This document shows positions 44,415-56,735 of a stretch of 64,000 bases of DNA, in pieces (position 1 is the stretch's first letter; each line of letters opens with the position of its first letter). Location: positions 2,175,460 through 2,239,459 of the forward strand of contig OX345641.1 in NCBI GenBank assembly GCA_947044365.1, given 5' to 3'. Under the pieces are notes generated by a model. The model was not told the DNA's origin. It did not search any database and worked only from the letters and a program-made list of their open reading frames with translations. The translations under genes and the position numbers were made by a program. The stretch is from Petrosia ficiformis (taxonomy: Eukaryota; Porifera; Demospongiae; Haplosclerida; Petrosiidae).

Positions 44415-46608
44415 ATGGTGAGTTGCTTTTTAAAAGATGTTAGATTGGTTGACTTTTTAAAATATCTTTTAATAATTATGTAATTGTATACATTTATATA
44501 GACAGTATATATATATAATCTGGGGAATCTTTATCAGCAAGTGGATATTTGTACACGGCAAAACTGTGTTATGTGCAATATAATTATAACTACAAATTAT
44601 TTAATAAACTGTTAAAGTAATTTCAAAATGTGTTTGATGAATGCTGTGTTGTATATATATATAAATGAGGTGTGTATGTGTGAACTAGCTCACACTGCAT
44701 GTTGTGGATCAAGTGAAAAGAGCAGCACCTCAAGTAGGTGTGGTAATTCAAAACCCTAATGACAAGATACTCTAAGACCAAGGAGACACACCCTCTCAAA
44801 ATATTCAAGGTTCTGTTTTTTTTTTACGTTTGGCCCTATGTTGCAATGAGCATTAATTTGAATCGAAGCCATCCAGAAAGCTAGTTATTTACATGTTTTA
44901 ATTATCTTTGTGACAACATGTTTCATTGTTTTATAAGTTGTCATTTTGGTATGGAAATAATTCATATGAAAATAATTATTATGAGTTTGGAATTAGTGGC
45001 ATATTCATGTATGAACTCATATTCATGTATGAACTAGTATTGTTTAGTTATATGCGATACGTATTGATATATCGATATTTTCAGTGATATAGTATTGGCT
45101 TTGGAGCGTATCTATACACTGGTGTGGGCAGTTTAGTAAACATGGTTTTTCCCATTTGTCTAATTTTATGCCTAAAAGCAATTATAACAAGCTAGTTTGC
45201 ATAAATGTGATGAAGTTCTTCTACCATTTCTTTACAACTACAACCAGATATTTATTTGGCTTTTCAATTATTATTTCAAATATTGTGATACTGTATTATA
45301 TTGTGTGCAATACACAATACTATTTAGTTGTAGTTCTATGGTACATCCATAGTATTGTTTTCAATGAAGATTATGATATACTGAAATATACTGAAATATA
45401 CTGAAATATACTTTCAGCTAGATGAAATGATTAGTGTCTATGTACATGTAGATTGTATAATCCAATTTAGTAAGGCATTAGGAATTCTGGTTAATTTTAA
45501 ATTATAACTAAATTATTGTTTTAAAGTAGGGCTCCGTTCATTTGGTATGCATTCGAAGCTAAATTTCTTCCTTCAAAGCTTTTGCTGCAACGCCCACTTT
45601 AATATTTGTACGTGCACACTTGTGTAATTTAAATGTGTGGTCAATAATGTGGGTGTGTTCCACAAAAGTCAAGGGAGAGTTGTTGGGTGGCTTTGTCTCA
45701 TTTCTCTGTACAGTGATGCTAAATCCAAGTACAAACAGCAACAGAAACAAGACTAGTACTCATTATAAAGCAATAATCCAGTTTTGAAAGCATTCTATAG
45801 CCAATCAAAATTAGAGCAACATTGATTAAAAACACGAGCGAACCTTCGAATATTCGTTAATTTTTACTGACGAGCTTTGAATGTTGTTTTGCAACCTTCG
45901 TCCCAGCCCTATTTTAAGTACATTCATGTCGTGTTTGCATGTACATGTACATGTACATTGTGATTTGTTTGTGTTGGCATGCTTACTGAATACTGTTGTT
46001 AAAAAATGAATGATTTATGTGAACTCAAAGGAATGTATAACTACGACTTACAAATGCCCCTTCTCTTCCCTCTTTAAACATAATAAACTATAAAATGCCC
46101 CCTCTCCCCTTTAAATATAAAAAGTCACCTCTAAAACTAGGTGGATTATTACTTAGTTAACTAAAGTATACATAATTATGGTCTACTGTAATAAATGTGA
46201 ACTTAGGAGTAAAATTTCGAAAACTAAACATCCCTATGATTGCTTTACAAATAAAGTGAAGATAAAAGTATCCCTATGACTGCTTTGTGGTGTCCAGCAT
46301 TCAGTAATCATGGCTGACTTTATCAAGCATGAAAGACAACAGCTTATTATAGTTATTATTTTGATTATCTACTCTCCTGACCTTTCAAAGGACCTTTTAG
46401 AACTTCAGGAATATATTTCAGGCAGAATAGCTAGCTATTAGTTCCAGTTTCTACGTAAGCTACTTAGCTTTCTTTCTGCTGGTCTGTAGAGCTCGAGCGC
46501 ACGTTCATTTACGCGCCACACCTATTAATTGACCGAGCCCCCGGGAATGACGCAACTTCCTTAACTACGTATACAACGCATACTCGCACAAGTGGACACA
46601 CACACAAA

Positions 46609-46639
<31 letters not shown>

Positions 46640-48765
46640 TAGATTCAACCTCGTGGAAAGCAATCATAGGGATGGCCCTACGGGCCATAAAAATATATTA
46701 TCGTAACAACCCATTGGACAGAAACAAAGCTGAATTCCCATGCTGGAGTCAAACCCATGACCTTGCTTTGGTTACTAAAGGTAGTGAAATTAGTATCTTT
46801 GTGTTTAAAAGTACCTCTTCCTGTTGATGTGATCTCAGTTGTTATTGTGTTTTTTGACACTTGTATTCCAATTATTAATTTTGTGTTTACAACTATCTTT
46901 AAAATAAAAGTCATTCACATTGACCTTGACCTTATTTTGGTTTAGTTAGGAATAACCAACAATACTTTTACCTTCGTAATTTTCTAATCATCCTTACCAT
47001 GTACATGTATATTAACTATTTCTTCATTATTGAGTTATACTATATTACATATAAAGTCATTGTACCCTAATTTTGGGGTCATCATGAATTTGAAAAGACT
47101 TTAGTTTACCTGTGATTTGATGTACATGTAGTATATACATGTAGTATATACATGTACATGTAGTATGTGCATGTAGTACATGTGATATATAGTAGTACTG
47201 TTTTTAATACATACATTACTGGCTTATCACAGTACCTTCCCATGTACATGTATATGTACATGTACACATATGCATGTACATGTACATATATACTACATGT
47301 GCATACTACATTACATAATGTAGTATGCACATGTAGTATGTACATGTAGTATGTACATGTAGTATGTTGTACATGTACATTGTACGTGTACATGTACATG
47401 TATGTACTAACAAGTGTATACAGAGAAAAAACATCCCTGTATTTGCTTTGTGATGACTATGTATTAAGCATTGCTGATGGCACTAGTGTATCTACCTTTC
47501 TGTGTACTCGAAAGCTGAGCCTGAAGAAGTAAGTGTAAGCCTGATTGCAGTCTAAATACACAGATCTCTGATGAACTGACTGAAGTACTCCTTCAGGGTT
47601 CTAAATGATGACTTCATCGTGTCTGAAACTCAACAATTTATCATACTTACTTGTTAAAGATTCTTGCATAATACTGTTTCTCTGCTATATACAACACTTA
47701 TTAGTGGTTTTACATCCTTTCTGAAGCTTCGTGGCTGGTCTGTAGCTCAAATACGCGTTCTTTTACACGCCACGCCCATTAATTGACCGAGCCCCCCGTG
47801 AATGACGCAACTTCCTTAACTACGTATACAACGCATAGTCGTGCAAGTGACACAAACATATATATATATATATATATATATAGATTCAACCCCGTGGAAA
47901 GCAATTATAGGGATGGCCCTATGGCCCATAAAAACAGTACTATTTTGTACTGTACACAATAGAGTGTTACTAATTCAATAATATTCTACATACATGTACA
48001 TGTACCTGTACACTGTTAAGCATGAACTCTTTGTCTATATTTAGCATGATTTCATAGAAGTGGAATGGGAACCTGCAAGTCGCCCTATCCCACCCTCTCC
48101 CACTACCCTCCCCTGACATCACTATATCCTATATGTACATGTACATGTATGTGCCTTCTTACTGAAAACTCTTGTACACACCCATATCTGATATACATGC
48201 ATGTACATGTACCTATAGTTATGATGTAATCGTTATATTACTTGTGTTTGTACTTTCCTCCTCTCCCCCTTCAGGCATCGCCAGGAGGTAAACAGGAACA
48301 TTTGTATAAGGTATTAGTTATCGGAGATCTTGGAACCGGAAAGACATCGATAATTAAAAGATATGTTCACCAATTTTTTTCACCACATTATAGAGCAACC
48401 GTATCCTAGCAATTCTAAGTACCCCTGTTCTTCCTTTTTTTTAATCTCTTTCTTCATCTTCTCCAGTTCTTCCTCCTCCTTGTCCTCTTCTGTCTTTTCT
48501 CCTTCTTCTGCTACCTACTGAACTTCTTTTCTCTTCTATTCTCGTCATCACTTCCATATACATGTACATGTAGTTTTTGTTGTCATGGAAACTTCATGTT
48601 TTCCATAGTGATGAAATAGACATGTCCTTTTAGTAATATACTGTTATCATAGCAAAGTCACAAGATCAGAACACGCAATGAATATCATTAGGACCATTTA
48701 GTTTCAGTAATGAATATTATTATAATTGACAGCTCAAGTGTACATAATTATACATGTATATTATA

Positions 48766-48817
<52 letters not shown>

Positions 48818-51800
48818 ACACATGTACATGTGTATATGGGTAGTAATGAATATCATTATAATTCACAGGGATGTAGATATGCATGTATATACGAACTAAG
48901 CATTAGTTTTTAAGTGCACATTCAAATAATTATACATGTACATGTGTATACATAGTTACATACATGTACATGTACATTGTGCATGTAGTATTACATACCT
49001 CTATACACCTAGCCATTTGGTCCATGCAAGATCTAGTCAGCAGATCTATACTATATGACTATTATACGTGTAGTCAGCATTTATGTGTACATATACATGT
49101 AGTTATACATGTACATGTATGAATATGTGTACCTCTCTACTGAAATATAATTATGTACCTCTCTACTGAATGTATGTGTATATGTACATTAGCTTATAGC
49201 CATTGTCAGTACCTCTGTACTAATACATGTAGCCAGCATTGTTAGTCATATACATGTACATGTACATGTATCTCTGTACTGTATGTGTATGTATATTAGC
49301 TATAAGCAATTGTCAGTACCTCTGTACTAATACATGTGCCAGCATTGTTAGTCATATACATGTACATATACATGTATCTCTGTACTGTATGTGTATGTAT
49401 ATTAGCTATAAGCAATTGTCAGTACCTCTGTACTAATACATGTAGCCAGCATTGTTATAGTTATATACATGTACATGTACATGTATCTTTGTACTGAATG
49501 CATTAGGTATAAGCAATTGTCAGTACCTCTGTACTAATACATGTAGCCAGCATTGTTATAGTTATATACATGTACATGTACATGTATCTCTGTACTGTAT
49601 GTGTATGTATATTAGCTATAAGCAATTGTCAGTACCTCTGTACTAATACATGTAGCCAGCATTGTTATAGTTATATACATGTACATGTACATGTATCTCT
49701 GTACTGAATGTGATGTATATTAGCTATAAGCAATTGTCAGTACCTCTGTACTAATACATGTAGCCAGCATTGTTAGTCATATACATGTACATGTACATGT
49801 ATCTCTGTACTGAATATGTATGTATATTAGCTATAAGCAATTGTCAGTACCTCTGTACTAATACATGTAGCCAGCATTGTTAGTCATATACATGTACATG
49901 TACATGTATCTCTGTACTGTATGTGTATGTATATTAGCTATAAGCAATTGTCAGTACCTCTGTACTAATACATGTAGCCAGCATTGTTAGTCATATACAT
50001 GTACATGTACATGTATCTCTGTACTGTATGTGTATGTATATTAGCTATAAGCAATTGTCAGTACCTCTGGTCTGTACTAATACATGTAGCCAGCATTGTT
50101 ATTCATATACATGTACATGTACATGTACATGTATCTCTGTACTGTATGTGTATGTATATTAGCTATAAGCAATTGTCAGTACCTCTGGTCTGTACTAATA
50201 CATGTAGCCAGCATTGTTATTCATATACATGTACATGTACATGTATCTCTGTACTGTATGTGTATGTATATTAGCTATAAGCAATTGTCAGTACCTCTGT
50301 ACTAATACATGTAGCCAGCATTGTTATAGTTATATACATGTACATGTACATGTATCTCTGTACTGTATGTGTATGTATATTAGCTATAAGCAATTGTCAG
50401 TACCTCTGTACTAATACATGTAGCCAGCATTGTTATAGTTATATACATGTACATGTACATGTATCTTTGTACTGAATGCATTAGCTATAAGCAATTGTCA
50501 GTACCTCTGTACTAATATTCATGACTATACATGTACATTCATGTACGTACTGAAATAATAACATGTACTTTATCAGCAGATAGTCATGTGCAACATGAAT
50601 ATGTGTACCTCTGCTCATCACGGCTGAACTCAGCAGTTCTGTACTGGTGCTCAGCAGCTACACATGCTGTCAGCATATGTGTGTACATGTACATGCATGT
50701 ACAATGTACATGTACATGTATACCTCTACTCTGAGCCATTTGTTATCGTTACTGTGTGTTTAGCACTGTATATTATTACAAATATAGGCCAAATTATGTA
50801 TATGTAGAGTAGGATGCATTATGTACATGTAGGCCACATTATATACATGTACATGTAGGCCACATTATATACATGTACATGTAGGCCACATTATATACAT
50901 GTACATGTAGACCACATTATATACATGTACATGTAGGCTGTATTTTATACATGTACATGTAGACCACATTATACATGTACATAGGCTACATTATATACAT
51001 GTACATGTAGGCCACATTATATACATGTACATGTACATGTAGGCCACATTATATACATGTACATGTAGGCCACATTATATACATGTACATGTAGACCACA
51101 TTATATACATGTACATGTAGGCTGTATTTTATACATGTACATGTAGACCACATTATACATGTACATAGGCTACATTATATACATGTACATGTAGGCCACG
51201 TGTTCAATACCTTTTTATTGAGTCACCTTTTAGTTTCATTGTGCTATCATTACAAGGTGTGTTCTACAGAAATTTAATTCTGTATGTTATTACAAATGTA
51301 GCCCATAGTCAATGATATGCCCAACCCAGATGAGAATAACAACCTCTCAGATAATAATACACTGATGGATAGTAGTAATAGTACATGTACATGTACACAC
51401 AAATGTTGATTTCGTTGTCACATGACATACATTTACAAGTACCACTTTTAATATACATGCTATTTTATTTAATAATATAAAATTATTATGTACATGTACA
51501 TGTAGGCCACATTATATATATGTACATGTAGGCTGTATTATATACATGTACATGTAGACCACATTATATCCATGTACATGTACATGTAGGCCACATCATA
51601 TACATGTACATGTAGGCTGTATTATATACATGTACATGTAGGCTATATTATATATATGTACATGTGGGCAACTTTATATTCATGTACATGTAGAGTGCAT
51701 TATATACATATACATATAGACCACTTTTAATAATATAATTTTATTTTACAATTACTAAATTTGTCACATGATGCCACTGAACTAAACCCTCTTTTTGATT

Positions 51801-54800
51801 GAACATTACTAACTAAACATCATATACCACTGATAGACTGCTTCAACATTAATATTTATCCTGTGGGAGTGCTGATGAAAGGAAGTGTCATCATCATTGT
51901 ATATGCAGTAATTATATCTTGTGATAATAAAATAAGCATTTGTGTCAGTTGTGTGTACATATTATGAACTGTAGACTAAACATGTGATCTTATGTTTATA
52001 TTGAACACATACGTACATACACACATACATGTACATACGTGTATATAACTATATATGTACAATTACTACAATACAATTACATACATGATTAACTAAAACT
52101 ATTTATAAATTGTTTTAGTTAATCAACTTTTCTTTCTAGTTTTAGTTAACTAACTAAAAGTGCCCATTATTGGCCCTTTTTCATTTTAGTTAGTTATAGT
52201 TATTGCAGTAGACTTGTAATTTAGTTATAGTTTAGTTAACTAAAAGTCATAATGCCTTACTAAAAGGGGTTTTAGTTATAAACTAAACAACACCAGTACA
52301 TACATACATACATATACATGTATGTACAATACAATACAATACATTGTACTTACATACATGTACATGTACATTACTGCACAGACCATTAAAGACCGAGCCC
52401 CTTGGAATGATGCAATTATTTTTTACCTGTACCATTTTCATATATTTACAATATCCTTCCCATTGTTATCTTTGTGTCAAATTTCAATCCATTGCTTCAT
52501 TATTGAGTTATAGTTGTATTAAGTTATTAAGCTTATGATATACACTATAGTGCATATAAAGTCATCATATTTTAATTTTGAGGTAATTATGAATGTGAAC
52601 AGATTTTAGTTGGCCAGCTAAACTATAAATTATAAGTTATAACTAAAAAAGGTGTTTTGTCTGCTCAAACATCACTAATTACGCTAATGTCATTTCGATG
52701 GAATTTAATTATTTCTGTTGTGAATGAATTGAGCTGTTTAAAACATTACAAGTTATATAGTTATCATGTTGTCACATGTGGTGTAACATGTTGCCATAGC
52801 AACAGTGTTACTATCAAGTTCTTATTGGGTGTCTATTAATCTTTTAAGCATAAATTGTATGTATGTTTGTACATGTACATGTCTTTATGTATGTACGTAT
52901 ATGCATAGCACATGTAGGTACATGTATGTAATATATATGTATGTATGTATGCATGTCTTGTACATACTTATGTATGTATGTATGTATGTATGTATGTCAG
53001 TATATGTCAATAAAATGTCACCATACAGGTAGCAGTTACCAGCAGGTAGTTTACTGTCAGTGTATTACTGTCTCGCTACTGTGGTGTTGAATTGACAAGT
53101 ATACCAATTACTGTTAAAACTACTGTTGAACTACTGTAGTGTGGAAATGAAACTACTGAGTAATTACTGTACTGTATGGTGACTTTTTATTGACATACAC
53201 AATGTATACTGTATGTATGTATTTGTGTATGTATTGTACATGTATGTACAATGTACTGCACTATACTAATGTCTGTTCACATTCACAATGTCCTCAAAAT
53301 TATGATGTGATGACTTTATATGTACTATAGTGTATAGTTTAATGTCATAAGGTTAATACATGATTATATTGTAACTCAATAATGAAGCAATGGATTGAAA
53401 TTTGACATACACAAAAAAGAACGGGAAGGATAATTATATGAAAATGGTGCAGGTAAAAAGATTGTTGGTCATTCCAGACTAAAGTTATCTGAGGACAAGG
53501 TGAACGTGAATGACCTTTATTATTGTTTATTTGTTGGCACAGTATACTTTTTGGTTATTAACTCAATTTTCAGTTTGCCAGTTAAATTAGATAGTCTGTG
53601 GAATTTATGTATGATAATAATTATGGTATATACAACTATGGAAGATTTACTGATAAATAGGAACAATATGGTATATGACCCTTGACTCCTGTGTGATCAG
53701 ATTGGTGTAGATTTTGCACTTAAGGTATTGAATTGGGATAACAATACTACTATAAGACTTCAGCTATGGGATATCGCTGGACAGGAAAGATTTGGAAATA
53801 TGACAAGGGTATGGAAAATATTACTATGTATTTTTATTGTTAAATAGAGTCCATCACATTTGGCAATTTCACGATGAATAATTTTGGTCCTGGTAAGAAA
53901 TTATTTTGTTTGGAAAATTAAAATATTTTTTGCATTTTTGGTAGCTTGTCTTTCAATGCTGAATTATTTTATAATTTAGATGTAAACGATTAAGAAATTA
54001 TTTCGTATGTATAATTAGAATATTTATTATCATTTATGGTATATTTACAGGTATATTACAAGGAGGCAGTTGGTGCATTTGTAGTATTTGATGTTACTAG
54101 ACTTTCAACTTTTGAAGCAGTTCAGATGTGGAAATCAGATCTCGATAACAAGGTTTTGTTGCCCAATGGAAAACCCATACCAGCTGTCCTACTAGCTAAT
54201 AAGGTAGTGTTTAATACAGTAACATTACAGTTTATAATTACATTGTTATTGAAAAAAGTGTATATAGAGAAAAAAAACATTGCTTTACAAATTTAAGTAT
54301 CCCTATGACTGCTTTGTGGTGTCCAGCATTCAGTAATCATGGCTGACTTTATCATGCCCGAAACACAACAGCCTATTATAGTTATTATTTTGATTATCTA
54401 CTCTCCTTACCTTTTAAAGAACCTTGTAGAACTTTAGGAATATATTTTAGGTAGAATAGCTAGCTATTAGTTTCAGTTTCTGTGTAAGCTACATGCAAAT
54501 TTCCTTCTTCTGGTCTGTAGTGGCGCGTAGTTGAACGTGCGCTCGAGCTCTACAAAATAGTACAGACTCTGTACTACTCTGTAGAGCTCGAGCACGCGTT
54601 CTATTACGCTACTCTGTAGACCTCGAGCGTGCGTTTTATTATGTGCCACGCCCATTAATTGACCGAGCCCTCCGGAATGATGTAACTTACTTAACTACGT
54701 ATACAATGCATACTCATGCAAGTGACACAAGAATATATATATATATATATATATACATTAAACCCCGTGGAAAGCAATCATAGGGATGGCCCTACGGGCC

Positions 54801-56433
54801 ATAAAAAAAGAACTACATATTTGGAGGAAAAGGTATCCCTATGGTTGCTTTGTGGTGTCCAACATTCAGTAATCATGGCTGATTTTCTCATGCCTGAAAC
54901 ACATAGTAGTTATTATTTTCATTATAATAATTATATTCTTCTTACTTTTAAATTGTTCTTGTAGAATTTTAGGGATATATTGCACCTAGGCTAGAACAGC
55001 TATTAGTTCCAATTTGTATATAAAGCTACAAGCAGCTTTCTTCCTGCTAGTCTGTAGAGCTCGAGCATTACATGCTACGACCATTAATTGATCGAGCCCC
55101 TAGTCTGTAGAGCTCGAGCATTACATGCTACGACCATTAATTGACCGAGCCCCTAGTCTGTAGAGCTCGAGCATTACATGCTATGACCATTAATTGACCG
55201 AGCCTCTGAAATAACACGACTCCTTAACTACATATACAACGTGTATGTATATATATATATATATATATATATACGCACAGTGTTCTGCCCAGGATATTTA
55301 GAGTGGTGGTTGGATTCTGTTTATCCAGTATATACTTAGTAATGTCTCAGTAGCCTATACATGTATTATCTGAGAGGTGGTTAATTCATTTGAGTGGTGT
55401 TAATTCATTTAAGAGGTGGTTAATTTATCTGAGAGGTGGTTATTCCTAACCAGTGTGGGTAGATCACTGTATACATACATCCATTTATTGAACCCGTGGG
55501 AAAAACAATCACAGGGATGACACTGTGGGCCATAACAAAATAATTCTTGTATATATATATATAATTTTAATTACGTTTTGTGATGTTTATATCTGTAGAT
55601 GTGCAGTATGCATTGTTACTATATCAAATTTCACAGGGTCCTACTAGGGGTAAATTTCACAGGGTCCCAAAATATAACTATTGTTACAACAGAACTAATT
55701 ATTGTACTCTTATCTCTTTGTATAGTGTGATTTAGCAAGTGAAGGTTTCCTTGGCAACGTCAATCAACTTGATGATTATTGTAAGGATAAAGGTTTTGTA
55801 GGCTGGTTTGAAACTTCAGCTAAAGAGAATATAGGAATAGATGAAGCTGCTAGATGTTTGGTGGCAAAGGTAAGTCTATTATAGTACATGTACATGTAGG
55901 TACAAATGTACATGCATGTACATGTACATGTACATGTAACTAAATGTAGATTTGTATAGTTACATATTCACCTATCCATCTGATTGTGATTATGTTTTAT
56001 GTTTTTGTTTTATAGTGTCTGCTATTATGTGTAATAGAAATGAGAGGGTGACTTGGTAGCACCAAGTCATCCTCTCATCTCTCCATTTGTCCACATCCAC
56101 GTGGATTATTCCCAGAATATATAATGCTAATCCAAGAATGTCAGTAGATAATAGTTAATCTAGTATTAAAATCCATTGTTGTAAGTATGTCCCCTAAACT
56201 AAACCCTATATGGTTTGACATTCTAGGAACCATTCATCTATCCATCCATCCCATTCAATTCCACTCATCCTTAATGCATGGGTTTATCTTTATCGATTCA
56301 TCCACTCCTTCATCCACTCCTTCATCACCAGATTCTTGAAAACGACGAATCAATAGAACAGCAATCGTCAGATAAAGATGTGGTCACAGTAACACAACAA
56401 GAAGCTAACCCCAAAAAATCGGGGTGTTGTTAA
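44415..56433 (+). CDS. Rab32-like small GTPase, copy B (canonical)
   Basis: CDS exons: 44415-44417 (ATG only), 48275-48400, 53701-53808, 54051-54203, 55726-55869, 56332-56433; 211 aa. All GTPase motifs are intact: P-loop GDLGTGKT (18-25), [16 protein letters not shown] (switch I region), [14 protein letters not shown] (switch II, Rab32-type DIAGQE), NKCDL and ETSAK. The C-terminus SGCC is a dual-Cys geranylgeranylation signal. It is therefore expected to be a membrane-associated Rab32/38-like regulator of lysosome-related organelle traffic. Intron 2 (48401-53700) begins GTATCCTA and ends with CCCTTGACT followed by AG, matching U12-type signals at the same codon as in copy A. Introns are much larger than in copy A, swollen by tandem repeats and MITEs. 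Confidence 0.95.
45050..45325. mobile_element. Decayed hAT-like MITE relative
   Basis: Shares ATATGCGATACGTATTGATA and internal segments such as GTTTAGTAAACATGG with the element at 10152-10497. The terminal repeats are degraded and no duplication is visible. In Rab copy B intron 1. Confidence 0.6.
46229..46690 (-). mobile_element. CATCCCTAT MITE family, full-length copy
   Basis: Reads CATCCCTATGATTGCTTTAC at the left and GGGATGGCCCTACGGGCC at the right, about 460 bp, reverse orientation to the 10716 copy, with an (AC)n/(AT)n insert near 46600-46640. A 5'-truncated copy follows at about 47730-47932. Both are in Rab copy B intron 1. Confidence 0.8.
47120..47400. repeat. ACATGTAGTATGTAC low-complexity tract
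   Basis: Palindromic ACATGT/GTACAT units with ATGTAGTATGTACATGTAGT direct repeats, in Rab copy B intron 1. Confidence 0.85.
48755..48815. repeat. (AT)n microsatellite
   Basis: Pure TA run in Rab copy B intron 2. Confidence 0.95.
49195..50515. repeat. About 107-bp tandem array, roughly 12 units
   Basis: Units contain CAGTACCTCTGTACTAATAC, TAGCCAGCATTGTTA, an ACATGTACATGT core and TTAGCTATAAGCAATTGT. Length variation is mainly in the number of GTACAT hexamers. It fills part of the U12-type intron of Rab copy B. Confidence 0.93.
50810..51720. repeat. About 26-bp tandem repeat, GGCCACATTATATACATGTA
   Basis: Two blocks (about 50820-51200 and 51495-51720) of units combining GTAGGCCACATTATA and ACATGTACAT. 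A higher-order repeat is visible, because the block at 50850-51000 recurs at 51045-51195. Confidence 0.88.
53268..53520 (+). mobile_element. GTTCACATTCAC MITE family, full copy
   Basis: Begins GTCTGTTCACATTCACAATG and ends CAAGGTGAACGTGAATGACC, about 250 bp. It is inserted about 180 bp upstream of the exon-3 acceptor of Rab copy B. A related copy lies at 52385-52612 in the opposite orientation. Confidence 0.72.
54277..55534 (-). mobile_element. Two tandem CATCCCTAT MITEs, the second interrupted
   Basis: Copy 1 (54277-54802) ends GGGATGGCCCTACGGGCC. Copy 2 starts at about 54827 (GTATCCCTATGGTTGCTTTG), contains three near-identical 57-bp repeats of CTGTAGAGCTCGAGCATTAC, and resumes at about 55485-55534 (CAATCACAGGGATGACACTG) after a CAGTGTTCT MITE. 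Rab copy B intron 4. Confidence 0.75.
55278..55469. mobile_element. CAGTGTTCTGCCCA MITE, copy 2, nested
   Basis: Same termini as 14841-15038, in inverse orientation, 192 bp, right end slightly degraded (GGGTAGATCACTG). Sits within the second CATCCCTAT element, so it inserted later. Confidence 0.75.
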
Positions 56434-56689
56434 AATATACTAGAATATAAATCATTATCTTGCCTACCTATAGTACAGTTCATACTTTTATAAATTATTT
56501 CTCTATTTTTTGTATCCTTGGTAGCCAAAATATTATATTTGAGATTACGTGATGTTAAAATAACTCTTATCTTATTGTATTTATAATTATAATATTTCAT
56601 TTGTGCACACTTAAATAGAGTAATTGTGATAAATAAAACAGAAATTTTTTTCTTGCAATTTTGTTTTTTCTTTTGTTTAGGTATAAAGT

Positions 56690-56735
<46 letters not shown>

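Noticed and set aside
49239..50414. Repeated frames reading Met-Leu-Val-Ile-Tyr-Met-Tyr
   Set aside because: They recur once per 107-bp tandem unit within the Rab copy B intron and lack any other coding sign.
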